DNA from: an uncultured Alphaproteobacteria bacterium
GTDB lineage: Bacteria > Pseudomonadota > Alphaproteobacteria > Methylaequorales > Methylaequoraceae
Reading direction: 5' to 3'
NCBI GenBank assembly: GCA_902524895.1
Contig: CABZFH010000002.1
Location: 1-64,000 of the forward strand
Length of the DNA stretch: 64,000 nt
Each line of letters begins with the position of its first letter. Within the stretch, counting starts at the first letter, position 1. The notes under the pieces were generated by a model. That model was not told where the DNA came from and did no database searches. It saw only the letters and a list, made by a program, of their open reading frames with translations. This document shows positions 1 to 7,889 of the stretch, one piece after another. The translations under genes were made by a program, and so were the position numbers.

Positions 1-1
1 G

Positions 2-229
2 AAAGTAATGTTAAAAAGATTAACAATTACAGGATCTACTCTAAGAATTCGTGACGAGAATTTTAAAGGAAAGGTTTTAAAAAATATTGAAAAAAATATT
101 TTTCCAAAAATTAAAGATGGTACAATAAGACCAATTATTGATTCAACTTTTAAACTTAATGATGCATCAAAAGCACATCAAAGGCTATATAAAAATGAAC
201 ATATTGGAAAAGTCATAATAGAGATATAA
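2..229 (+). CDS. NAD(P)H quinone oxidoreductase, PIG3-like (3' fragment)
   Basis: This is the C-terminal end of a gene that enters from the left edge of the window; the frame is open back to base 2. The visible 75 residues match the end of zinc-independent medium-chain quinone oxidoreductases of the PIG3/TP53I3 type: a KRLTITGSTLR segment, then the run ending PIIDSTFKL, AHQRLYKNEHIGK and a final short strand. Such enzymes transfer electrons from NADPH to quinones in the cytoplasm. The Met at base 8 is internal to the family alignment, so it is not taken as the start. The gene is followed 20 bases later by trcR, a pairing I recall from other alphaproteobacteria. The family is fairly certain, the substrate unknown. 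Confidence 0.8.
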   Translation, partial: KVMLKRLTITGSTLRIRDENFKGKVLKNIEKNIFPKIKDGTIRPIIDSTFKLNDASKAHQRLYKNEHIGKVIIEI

Positions 230-249
230 TATAACGTAGGATAGAAAAT

Positions 250-780
250 ATGAAAAAACCTTTAATGCCAAAAGCCACAGCAATATGGTTAATTGAAAAT
301 ACATCTTTGTCGTTTTCTCAAATTGCAGAATTTGTTGATATGCATGAACTTGAAATACAGGCTATAGCAGATGGAGAAGTTTCGGTTGGTATTTTACCAA
401 GAAACCCACTAGAAAACGGTGAATTAGATAAAAAAGAAATTGAAAAATGTGAGAAAAATCCCAGCATAAATTTAAAAATTTTAAAAACTAATATTCCTCA
501 ACCAAAAACTAAAACGAGAGGTGCAAAATACACTCCATTGTCAAAAAGAGCAGACAAACCAAATGGTATTTCTTGGATTTTAAAAAATCTTCCAAATTTA
601 CCAGATTCAAAAACATGCAAACTTATTGGAACCACTAAAAATACAATAAAGTCAATCAGGGACAGAAGTCATTGGAATTCACAAAATATTAGACCACAAA
701 ATCCATTTGAGTTGGGTTTTTGTTCCAAAGATGAACTAGAAGAGTTATTCAAAAAATACTCAGAAAGATCAGAACCTTAA
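250..780 (+). CDS. trcR: DUF1013 family protein, TrcR-like cell-cycle transcriptional regulator
   Basis: The 176-residue protein begins with the highly conserved DUF1013 opening (MKKPLMPKATAIWLIENTSL, residues 1-20), followed by a helix-turn-helix-like segment (SFSQIAEFVDMHELEIQAIADGE). A second probable DNA-binding segment lies near residues 125-145 (CKLIGTTKNTIKSIRDRSHW). The family is essentially restricted to alphaproteobacteria, and the Caulobacter member has been named TrcR for a role in cell-cycle transcription. A DNA-binding role here is inferred from family and fold. The protein is soluble with no signal peptide. It lies directly after the quinone oxidoreductase gene and before purE. 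The family assignment is strong; the target genes cannot be read from this window. Confidence 0.85.
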   Translation: MKKPLMPKATAIWLIENTSLSFSQIAEFVDMHELEIQAIADGEVSVGILPRNPLENGELDKKEIEKCEKNPSINLKILKTNIPQPKTKTRGAKYTPLSKRADKPNGISWILKNLPNLPDSKTCKLIGTTKNTIKSIRDRSHWNSQNIRPQNPFELGFCSKDELEELFKKYSERSEP

Positions 781-826
781 TGTTAATATGGTTATCTACT
801 TTTAAAAACTCTTACTAGATTGAAAA

Positions 827-1315
827 GTGGTTAGAAAAAAAATTAAAATTTCGGTTGTAATGGGAAGTCAATCTGATTGGAAAACACTTCAAAAATGTCA
901 AGATATTTTTAAATCATTTGATTTACTATTTGAAAAAAAAATAATATCTGCCCATAGAACACCAAAAAGACTATACGAGTATGCAAATAATCTTTCAAAA
1001 ACTGATATTCAAGTTGTAATAGCCGGGGCGGGAGGTGCCGCTCATTTGCCGGGAATGATTGCTTCAATGACAACAATACCTGTATTAGGTGTTCCAATTC
1101 AAACCAAAACATTATCAGGAATTGATAGTTTATTATCCATTGTTCAAATGCCATATGGAATTCCTTTGCCAACTTTAGCAATAGGAGAAGTCGGAGCAAA
1201 AAATGCTGCATTATCTGCCGTTTCAATTCTAGGTCTTAATGATGAAAAAATTAAAAAAAAATTAGAAAGATTTAGAATAAAGCAAACAGAATCTATAAAA
1301 AAAGTGCCTCGATAA
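827..1315 (+). CDS. purE: N5-carboxyaminoimidazole ribonucleotide mutase PurE
   Basis: PurE converts N5-CAIR to CAIR in de novo purine synthesis, in the cytoplasm. The 162-residue length is typical of class I PurE. Visible motifs are GSQSDW (13-18), the catalytic SAHRTP (41-46) and AGAGGAAHLPG (66-76), which binds the substrate phosphate and contains the catalytic loop. The start is the GTG at 827; no in-frame ATG lies upstream, and the next ATG would remove the first strand. No strong ribosome binding site is visible. The stop codon immediately precedes the ATG of purK, so the two are co-transcribed. Presence of purK means the N5-CAIR route is used rather than direct carboxylation. Confidence 0.95.
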   Translation: MVRKKIKISVVMGSQSDWKTLQKCQDIFKSFDLLFEKKIISAHRTPKRLYEYANNLSKTDIQVVIAGAGGAAHLPGMIASMTTIPVLGVPIQTKTLSGIDSLLSIVQMPYGIPLPTLAIGEVGAKNAALSAVSILGLNDEKIKKKLERFRIKQTESIKKVPR

Positions 1316-2377
1316 ATGGATACAAAAAAATCAATAAATACTATTGGTGTTTTAGGAGGGGGGCAGTTAGGTATGTTCTTATGTAAAGAATCAAAAAAAC
1401 TTAATTTAAAAACAATTATACTATCTGAAAATGAAAATTGCAGTGCGTCTAAGTTTTGTGATAAACTGTTCATAGGTAAATTTGATGATTTTGATGTTAT
1501 TAAAAATTTTATAGAGAAAGTTGATGTCGTTACTATAGAGACTGAAAATGTACCTCTAAAAACTCTACTATTTATTGAAGAAAAAATAAAATTAAAACCT
1601 TCATCGAAAATCATTGAAATAGCTCAAAACAGAATTAAAGAAAAAAAATTCTTGAATTCTTTAGATGGAATTTCAACAACAGAATTCGTTGAAATTAATC
1701 ATTTTGAAGATCTTTTAAAGGCGTTTAATAGATTTGGAAGAGAACTTTTAATTAAATCCTCAGAATTTGGATATGATGGAAAAAATCAGTTTAAGATAAA
1801 TATAAAAAATATTTCCAAATTTAAAAATTTAAATTTAAACGGTTTTATAGCAGAGAAAATTGTAGATTTTGAAAAGGAAATTTCTGTAATTAGTTTCAGA
1901 GATTATAAAGGTAATATTGAATATTTACCACCGGTGCATAATGTACATAAGGATAATATTTTAAAATCAACTACATATCCTCCTGATATTTCTCTAGAAA
2001 CTAAACGTAAAGCAATTGAATATACGAAAAGAATTACTTTAAAATTAAACCTAATTGGAATTTTAGCAGTTGAAATGTTTGTTTTGAAAAATGGTGAAGT
2101 TATAATTAATGAATTAGCACCTAGACCACATAATTCAGGACATTGGAGTCTAGACTGTTGTAAAATTAACCAATTCGAAAACCTACTAAGAGCAATTTCT
2201 GAACAAAAAGTATTAGCACCTAAAATATTATCAGGTGGTATTATGAAAAATTTAATTGGTAAAGAGTATCAAAAAAATATAATCAGTAAAAAAAATATTA
2301 AAATTTATGATTATTTTAAAAAAACTATTAAAGAAAAAAGAAAAATGGGACATGTAACATATATTAAAAAACTATAA
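1316..2377 (+). CDS. purK: 5-(carboxyamino)imidazole ribonucleotide synthase PurK
   Basis: PurK is an ATP-grasp ligase that carboxylates aminoimidazole ribonucleotide with bicarbonate and ATP, giving N5-CAIR for PurE. The 353-residue protein starts with a glycine-rich dinucleotide-like loop (GGGQLG, 14-19). It has the ATP-grasp core in the middle and ends with the metal and phosphate loop NELAPRPHNSGHW near residue 265, characteristic of PurK. It abuts purE with no gap. Its last six bases overlap the end of the convergent COQ9 gene. The C-terminal tail is Lys-rich, as expected for this AT-rich genome. The assignment is secure. Confidence 0.95.
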   Translation: MDTKKSINTIGVLGGGQLGMFLCKESKKLNLKTIILSENENCSASKFCDKLFIGKFDDFDVIKNFIEKVDVVTIETENVPLKTLLFIEEKIKLKPSSKIIEIAQNRIKEKKFLNSLDGISTTEFVEINHFEDLLKAFNRFGRELLIKSSEFGYDGKNQFKINIKNISKFKNLNLNGFIAEKIVDFEKEISVISFRDYKGNIEYLPPVHNVHKDNILKSTTYPPDISLETKRKAIEYTKRITLKLNLIGILAVEMFVLKNGEVIINELAPRPHNSGHWSLDCCKINQFENLLRAISEQKVLAPKILSGGIMKNLIGKEYQKNIISKKNIKIYDYFKKTIKEKRKMGHVTYIKKL

Positions 2378-2983
2378 TCCTAGTTTTCCAAATATATTTT
2401 TTACCCAATATTTAAATTTACCAATTTTAGATACATTTTTGATTTGTTTACTAATAAACTCGTTGCTCTTAATCTTTTTTGGACTTTTGTCAAAGACCCA
2501 ATATATTAAACCGGTAGAATAAATATTCATCAAAATAATTCTTTTTGAATAATAATTAAAATCGAGAGATTTATCTCCTGCCAAAAACCAAATTTCATCG
2601 CAAACTTTAAAAAGAAGCTTATTAGTAAATAAAAGGTTTTGTGGAAGAATTAAATATCTTAACAGAGGTTTAAAGTTTATTTTTTCTTTTTCTAGTATTT
2701 CTAATCTTGAAAATAATAAAAACTTTATTTTTTCACTGACAGAAAGTTTTTTTAATTTCAATTTAGTTAAATCATGGAGTTTTAGTCTTATGATTTCATT
2801 AAAATTTAAAAAAACGTCATTTATTCCTTTAGGGAAAAATGATGATAAATATCTGCTACATTGTTCAGGTTCAATTCCAAGTTTTTTGCATTCAACCATT
2901 TTAGATAAATTTTTATAATTTAAGCTATCAAAATTCTTAAGGATTTCTCGCGTAAATTTGTCTTTTAAATTTTTTTCTTTCAT
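2372..2983 (-). CDS. COQ9 family ubiquinone biosynthesis protein
   Basis: COQ9 proteins have a TetR-like fold, bind lipids and assist the COQ7 hydroxylation step of ubiquinone synthesis at the inner membrane. The 203-residue sequence shows the diagnostic C-terminal signature near residues 130-150 (EIWFLAGDKSLDFNYYSKR), followed by the helix ending in LIYWVFDKSP. The N-terminal half is a Lys-rich helical segment with weak conservation. It is transcribed divergently from rpsU, an arrangement common in alphaproteobacteria, which supports the call. Its 3' end overlaps purK by six bases. No signal peptide is present. Confidence 0.85.
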   Translation of the reverse strand: MKEKNLKDKFTREILKNFDSLNYKNLSKMVECKKLGIEPEQCSRYLSSFFPKGINDVFLNFNEIIRLKLHDLTKLKLKKLSVSEKIKFLLFSRLEILEKEKINFKPLLRYLILPQNLLFTNKLLFKVCDEIWFLAGDKSLDFNYYSKRIILMNIYSTGLIYWVFDKSPKKIKSNEFISKQIKNVSKIGKFKYWVKNIFGKLGL

Positions 2984-3054
2984 TTAAAAAAAAGGTTTAC
3001 ATTAATATTATTTTTTATATAACTTAGAAGCAACAATTTAAAGGGAGAAAAAAA

Positions 3055-3261
3055 ATAATAAGAGTACACGTAAAAGATAACAATGTCGAAAAAGCAATGC
3101 GTGCGATGAAAAAAAAAATGCAAAGAGAAGGTGTTTTTAGAGAAATGAAGCAAAGAAGGGCTTACGAGAAACCCTCTGAAAAAAAAGCTAGATTGTTAAA
3201 TGAGTCTACAAGAAGATTTAAGAAGATACTAAGAAAAAAAATTGATTTCGACGGTTTTTAA
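3055..3261 (+). CDS. rpsU: 30S ribosomal protein S21 (apparent AUA start)
   Basis: The reading frame encodes a typical bS21 of about 68 residues. It contains VKDNNVEKAMRAMKKK, MQREGVFREMK and YEKPSEKKAR, then a basic C-terminal helix. S21 binds the 30S subunit near the anti-Shine-Dalgarno region. No ATG, GTG or TTG exists in any frame between the coq9 start and base 3060, and the frame is closed by TAG at 3025. A good ribosome binding site (GGGAG, 3043-3047) sits 7 bases before the ATA at 3055; a second ATA at 3058 is equally possible. The next ATG (3097) would remove about 14 conserved residues. Translation therefore seems to start at AUA, unless the base is an assembly error. Confidence 0.88.
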   Translation: MIRVHVKDNNVEKAMRAMKKKMQREGVFREMKQRRAYEKPSEKKARLLNESTRRFKKILRKKIDFDGF

Positions 3262-3265
3262 ACGA

Positions 3266-4657
3266 CTATATATTTTTAATAATATTTTCTACCATTTTTT
3301 TTGCATCTGAAAAAAGCATCATAGTATTATCCTTAAAAAATAATTCATTTTGCACACCGGCATATCCCGAAGCCATAGATCTTTTTATAAATAAGACGGT
3401 TCCGGCATTTTCAACGTCAAGAATGGGCATACCGTAAATAGGACTAGTCTTATCGATCTTAGCAGCTGGATTGGTAATATCGTTAGCCCCAATTACAAGC
3501 ACAGCATCCGTATTAGAAAAATCACTATTTATTTCTTCTAATTCAAATACATCATCATAAGATACATTAGCTTCGGCTAATAAAACATTCATATGACCTG
3601 GCATTCTTCCAGCGACTGGATGAATAGCATACTTAACTTTCACATCATTTTTCTTTAACGTATCACACATTTCTCTAAGTGCATGTTGAGCTTGGGCAAC
3701 AGCCATTCCGTATCCAGGTACAATAATAACTGAATTTGCATTACTTAAAATAAAAGCTGCATCTTCAGGACTTCCCGTTTTTACCGGCCTTTCCTCAACT
3801 TTCCTTGTGCTTGAACTACCTTCATCTACACCAAATCCCCCAAGTATCACATTAAAAAATGATCTATTCATTCCTTTACACATGACATAACTAAGTATTG
3901 CTCCAGAGGCACCAACCAAGGAACCAACAATAATAAGTAAATGATTACTCAAAGTAAAACCTATTCCCGCTGCTGCCCATCCGGAATAAGAGTTCAACAT
4001 TGATACAACAACAGGCATGTCTGCTCCACCTATAGGAATAATCAACAGAATTCCTAAAAATAATGACATAGCTACAATAACCCAAAATAATAACTTTGAT
4101 TCAGTAGAAGAAAATAAGCCAATTAAAATAATGATCGAAATTGCAATTAATAAGTTCAGTAAATGTTGGCCTGAAAATGTTATTGGTGCTCCACTCATAA
4201 TTCCTTGGAGTTTAGAAAAGGCTATTATTGAACCTGTAAATGTAATTGCTCCAATCGTAACTCCAATAGCCATTTCGATTAAACTTGATAGGAATATGTT
4301 TCCCTTAACTCCAATACCATAACTTTCTGGAGAATATAATGCACTCGCAGCTACAAAAACTGCAGCTAAACCAACAAGAGAGTGAAATGCTGCAACTAAT
4401 TCTGGCAAAGAAGTCATTTCAATTTTTAAAGCAATAAAAGTTCCAATTGTACCACCAATTAATATGGCTACTAGAATCATTTGATATGAAATAACTTGAG
4501 GACTTAACATTGTAGTTACAACTGCTGTAATCATACCAAGAATACCAAAAGTATTCCCTCTCCTTGCACTATCCGGGTGGGCCAATCCGTTGAGGGCGAA
4601 AACGAAAAAAATTGCTGAAATTAAGTATGCAACTGCTGAAATATTTGCTGAAATCAT
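3266..4657 (-). CDS. pntB: NAD(P) transhydrogenase subunit beta PntB
   Basis: PntB carries the second half of the membrane channel and the NADP(H)-binding domain III of proton-translocating transhydrogenase, which makes NADPH from NADH using the proton gradient. The 463-residue protein has about nine hydrophobic segments in residues 1-260. The soluble domain III contains the Rossmann motif VPGYGMAVAQAQ near residue 315, a PVAGRMPGHMNVLLAEA segment and VLVIGANDITNPAA. It overlaps the upstream pntAB gene by 4 bases, and the order pntAA-pntAB-pntB is an operon. It is the distal gene, with the convergent rpsU ending 4 bases away. The assignment is very secure. Confidence 0.97.
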   Translation of the reverse strand: MISANISAVAYLISAIFFVFALNGLAHPDSARRGNTFGILGMITAVVTTMLSPQVISYQMILVAILIGGTIGTFIALKIEMTSLPELVAAFHSLVGLAAVFVAASALYSPESYGIGVKGNIFLSSLIEMAIGVTIGAITFTGSIIAFSKLQGIMSGAPITFSGQHLLNLLIAISIIILIGLFSSTESKLLFWVIVAMSLFLGILLIIPIGGADMPVVVSMLNSYSGWAAAGIGFTLSNHLLIIVGSLVGASGAILSYVMCKGMNRSFFNVILGGFGVDEGSSSTRKVEERPVKTGSPEDAAFILSNANSVIIVPGYGMAVAQAQHALREMCDTLKKNDVKVKYAIHPVAGRMPGHMNVLLAEANVSYDDVFELEEINSDFSNTDAVLVIGANDITNPAAKIDKTSPIYGMPILDVENAGTVLFIKRSMASGYAGVQNELFFKDNTMMLFSDAKKMVENIIKNI

Positions 4658-4959
4658 TTTTTTGTCTTTTTTTCTTTTTTCTTGAACATTGAGAGCATTC
4701 TATGAGAAACAACAAAACCCCCAAAAATATTAATTGATGCTAAAATAATTCCAAAAAATCCCATTACAGAAGAAAAGTTTATTTCTGCTGGACCGGCTGC
4801 AATTATAGCTCCCACAATTATAACACTCGATATAGCATTTGTGACTGCCATTAATGGTGAATGTAGGGCAGAAGTCACACCCCAGATAACATAATAACCC
4901 ACCATGCAAGCTAAAACAAATATTATCAACAATGTTATTATTGGATCAACTGTTTCCAT
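4654..4959 (-). CDS. pntAB: NAD(P) transhydrogenase subunit alpha, membrane part PntAB
   Basis: This 101-residue protein has three hydrophobic segments and corresponds to the membrane portion of the alpha subunit, which in many alphaproteobacteria is a separate polypeptide. The segment GVTSALHSPLMAVTNAISS (about residues 28-46) is the strongly conserved helix lining the proton path. The protein ends in a run of lysines. It lies two bases after pntAA and overlaps pntB by four bases, so the three genes should be translated in coupled fashion. Its function is tied to the other two subunits in the inner membrane. The call is secure from sequence and context. Confidence 0.96.
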   Translation of the reverse strand: METVDPIITLLIIFVLACMVGYYVIWGVTSALHSPLMAVTNAISSVIIVGAIIAAGPAEINFSSVMGFFGIILASINIFGGFVVSHRMLSMFKKKEKKTKK

Positions 4960-4961
4960 TC

Positions 4962-6080
4962 TTATCTTCCTTTTTTTACTTTATTGACACAAGTGCCTTT
5001 TACTAATTCATCTTCCCAATTGAAATCGAGAAATTTACCTTCTTTACATGAATTTTTTAAAAAATTTAAAATATTTTTTGAATAAAGTCTTGATGCATCT
5101 TGAGATACTGACGAAGGAAGGTTAAAGGGACCAATAATTTTTTTAGATTCAAACTCTATTGTTTTTCCATGTTCAGTTAATTCACAGTTCCCACCAAATT
5201 CTGAGGCAAGATCCATAATTACACTTCCAGACTTCATACTTTTAACCATTTTTTTTGTTATTATTAGTGGGGCTTTCTTTCCTGGTATAAGAGCAGTTGT
5301 AATTACAATATCCATTTTTTTGATATTTTCTTCCAACAGAACTGCTTGCTTTTTTTTATAGGCTGCAGACATTTCTTTAGCATAACCACTTGCAGACTCT
5401 CCAGAATCTTCACCACCTACTTTTATGAAATTCCCGCCTAAACTTTCTACTTGTTCCTGCGTCGCAGATCTAACATCAAAACAAAAGACAACTGAACCAA
5501 GCCTCTTTGCAGTAGCAATGGCTTGAAGTCCAGCAACCCCAGCACCAATTACAAGTAATTTTGCCGGAGCAATTGTTCCAGCTGAAGTCATCATAAGTGG
5601 AAAAGCTTTATTATACAAAGATGCAGAGTCTACAACAGCTTTATAACCAGAAAGATTGCTTTGTGAAGACAAGACATCCATGCTTTGGGCTCTAGAAATT
5701 CTTGGCATAAGCTCCATTGCAAAAGTATTAATATCTTCTTTTTTTAAATTTGTAAAATCTTGTTTAAATCTTGAAGAATAAATTGTTCCAAGAAAACAAG
5801 AATTTTTTTCTAATAAATTAAATTCATTTATCTTTGAACTTTTAAACGGTCTCTGAATTTTGACTATTAATTTAGCATTTTGATATAAGTCTTTAATATG
5901 TTTTGAGATTTTAGCTCCTGCATTTTTATAGTCTTTGTCACTAAATGATGCACCATTACCAGCTCCCTCTTCTATGAAAACTTCAAAGCCAATTTTTTTT
6001 AAAGATGAAACACAATCTGGAGTTATACTCACTCTAAATTCATTCTCGTGTCTTTCTTTTGGAACAGCTAATTTTATCAT
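4962..6080 (-). CDS. pntAA: NAD(P) transhydrogenase subunit alpha, NAD-binding part PntAA
   Basis: PntAA is the cytoplasmic NAD(H)-binding domain I of transhydrogenase, related to alanine dehydrogenase. The 372-residue length fits the split alpha1 subunit. The start region (AVPKERHENEFRVSITPDCV) and the Rossmann motif GAGVAGLQAIATAKRLG near residue 176 are visible. So is the conserved FDVRSATQEQVESLGG that follows. It is first in the pntAA-pntAB-pntB operon, with only 15 bases separating it from the upstream pepF gene, which is on the same strand. Co-transcription with pepF is possible. The three-subunit organisation is typical of alphaproteobacteria. Confidence 0.97.
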   Translation of the reverse strand: MIKLAVPKERHENEFRVSITPDCVSSLKKIGFEVFIEEGAGNGASFSDKDYKNAGAKISKHIKDLYQNAKLIVKIQRPFKSSKINEFNLLEKNSCFLGTIYSSRFKQDFTNLKKEDINTFAMELMPRISRAQSMDVLSSQSNLSGYKAVVDSASLYNKAFPLMMTSAGTIAPAKLLVIGAGVAGLQAIATAKRLGSVVFCFDVRSATQEQVESLGGNFIKVGGEDSGESASGYAKEMSAAYKKKQAVLLEENIKKMDIVITTALIPGKKAPLIITKKMVKSMKSGSVIMDLASEFGGNCELTEHGKTIEFESKKIIGPFNLPSSVSQDASRLYSKNILNFLKNSCKEGKFLDFNWEDELVKGTCVNKVKKGR

Positions 6081-6095
6081 ATCTATTAAGTATAA

Positions 6096-7850
6096 TTATC
6101 CTAATTCTTCTAAATCATCTATAAGTTTTTTTATTAAGTTTAAACCACTTTGCCAGAACATTGAATTTTTTGGGTCTAAATCAAAAGTTTGCAATAATTC
6201 AGAATACTCAATTGATCCGCCAGATTTAAGTAAATGTATATACTTATCGTTAAAATCTTTCAATCCTTCTTCATATTTTGCATAAAGAGAATTCACAAGA
6301 CAATCTCCAAAAGCGTAGGCATAAACATAAAAGGGGGAATGAATAAAGTGTGGAATATATGCCCAGAAATATTTGTAATCACCGTTAAGCTTTACAGAAT
6401 CTCCTAAACTTTCTTTTTGGGTTTCTAACCAAAAATTACAAATAAGTTCTGTTGATAGTTCACCCAAAAGTCTTTGACGGTGAATTTTTTTTTCAAATTC
6501 ATAAAATGAAATTTGTCTTACAACTGTATTTAACATATCCTCAATTTTAGACCTTAACACAACTTTTCTTTGTTGATTTGACTTAGTGCCACTCAATATT
6601 GAGCGAAAAGTCAACATTTCTCCAAATACGCTTGCAGTTTCTGCTAAAGTAAGAGGGGTTGAGGATAATAGTAAGCCATTGTTATTAGCAAGATATTGGT
6701 GAACTCCATGTCCCAACTCATGTGATAAGGTCATAACATCTCTAACCTTGTTTTGATAGTTTAATAAAATATAAGGATGAACCGACGGTACTGTAGGATG
6801 GGCAAAAGCACCTGATGTTTTGCCATTTAGAACCTCTGCATGAATCCAAGAGTTTCTAAAAAATAACTCCACTACGTCAGAAATTCTTTTGTCAAACTTT
6901 TCATATGATTCTAAAACAATTTTTTTTGCTTCAGACCAATTTATATTTTGAACACTTTGATTAGGATAAGGTGCATTTCTATCCCAATAATTAAGTTGCT
7001 TGGTCTTAAATATCCTAGCTTTATACTTGTAGTATCTATGAGAAAGACTTTTATAATTTTTTTTTACAGTTTCGGCTAGACAGTCGACGTCGGCAGCATC
7101 GACTTGATTATTTAAATGTCTCGAGGAATCAGGATTAGTAAACCCTCGAATTGAATTATCAATTTGAAGATCCTTTGATAACGTATTGGTTATCATTGAA
7201 AAAAGATGAATGTTTTCCTTCAAGGTTTTTCCAAAAACTTTTGCAGCATTTTCTCTTTTTTTCGGATTCTTTGAAGAAATAAGATTCAGAATCTCACTTT
7301 CGTTGAGTTTTTTTCCAGCTAGATTAAACTTCAATCTAGCCATCGTCTCATCGAAGAGCCTTATCCAAGAGTTTGAACTTGTGGTGGATTTGTCTAATAA
7401 AACTTTTTCAATATTTTCGTTTTTTTGATACCTTTTAAACTTTCTTTGAATTTTTAACCAAACATGATACTTCGAGTTTTTAATGTTATGTAAATTTTTA
7501 TTTGGAAGTTTATTAATTTCTAGTCCAAAAAAGATCAAACTACCTTCTAATTTAGTCAAATCCTCAGATGTCTTTTGGTAAAAAACACTCTTAGTCTCAT
7601 TTAATTGGTCAGTACAATACAATAGGAAGATATAGCTTTTAATTTTTACTATAATTTCTTCAATTTCCTCATACTTTGATATCACATCAATAAGCTTTTG
7701 GGGTGATAATTTAGATAATTTTCCTTTAAAACTCTTGGAAAAATTAGTTGTAAGTTTTTCAAGTTCAGTTAAATCATTTTTAAATTCTTTTGAATCATGA
7801 GAGGGATAAAAATCATCAAGATTCCATATTGGTAATTTTAATTTGCTCAT
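6096..7850 (-). CDS. pepF: M3 family oligoendopeptidase, PepF-like
   Basis: This is a zinc metallopeptidase of family M3B (oligoendopeptidase F type), 584 residues, acting on short peptides in the cytoplasm. The HExxH zinc site is read as SHELGHGVHQYL at about residues 376-387, with the third ligand expected in the following helix (TLAETASVFGEML). The N-terminal helical domain (PIWNLDDFYPS onward) and the later HFIHSPFYVYAYAFG segment, which contributes to the active site, match the family. There is no signal peptide. Its start lies 39 bases from the divergent acyl-CoA ligase gene. The family is secure; the exact peptide specificity is not known. Confidence 0.92.
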   Translation of the reverse strand: MSKLKLPIWNLDDFYPSHDSKEFKNDLTELEKLTTNFSKSFKGKLSKLSPQKLIDVISKYEEIEEIIVKIKSYIFLLYCTDQLNETKSVFYQKTSEDLTKLEGSLIFFGLEINKLPNKNLHNIKNSKYHVWLKIQRKFKRYQKNENIEKVLLDKSTTSSNSWIRLFDETMARLKFNLAGKKLNESEILNLISSKNPKKRENAAKVFGKTLKENIHLFSMITNTLSKDLQIDNSIRGFTNPDSSRHLNNQVDAADVDCLAETVKKNYKSLSHRYYKYKARIFKTKQLNYWDRNAPYPNQSVQNINWSEAKKIVLESYEKFDKRISDVVELFFRNSWIHAEVLNGKTSGAFAHPTVPSVHPYILLNYQNKVRDVMTLSHELGHGVHQYLANNNGLLLSSTPLTLAETASVFGEMLTFRSILSGTKSNQQRKVVLRSKIEDMLNTVVRQISFYEFEKKIHRQRLLGELSTELICNFWLETQKESLGDSVKLNGDYKYFWAYIPHFIHSPFYVYAYAFGDCLVNSLYAKYEEGLKDFNDKYIHLLKSGGSIEYSELLQTFDLDPKNSMFWQSGLNLIKKLIDDLEELG

Positions 7851-7889
7851 AGATGGTATAGGTTATTTAGATATAATTAAAAGTTATAA

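Noticed and set aside
1144-1614. Open frame on the minus strand across the purE-purK junction
   Set aside because: It is antisense to two well-supported genes, has no recognisable domain, and its composition is that of a shadow frame.
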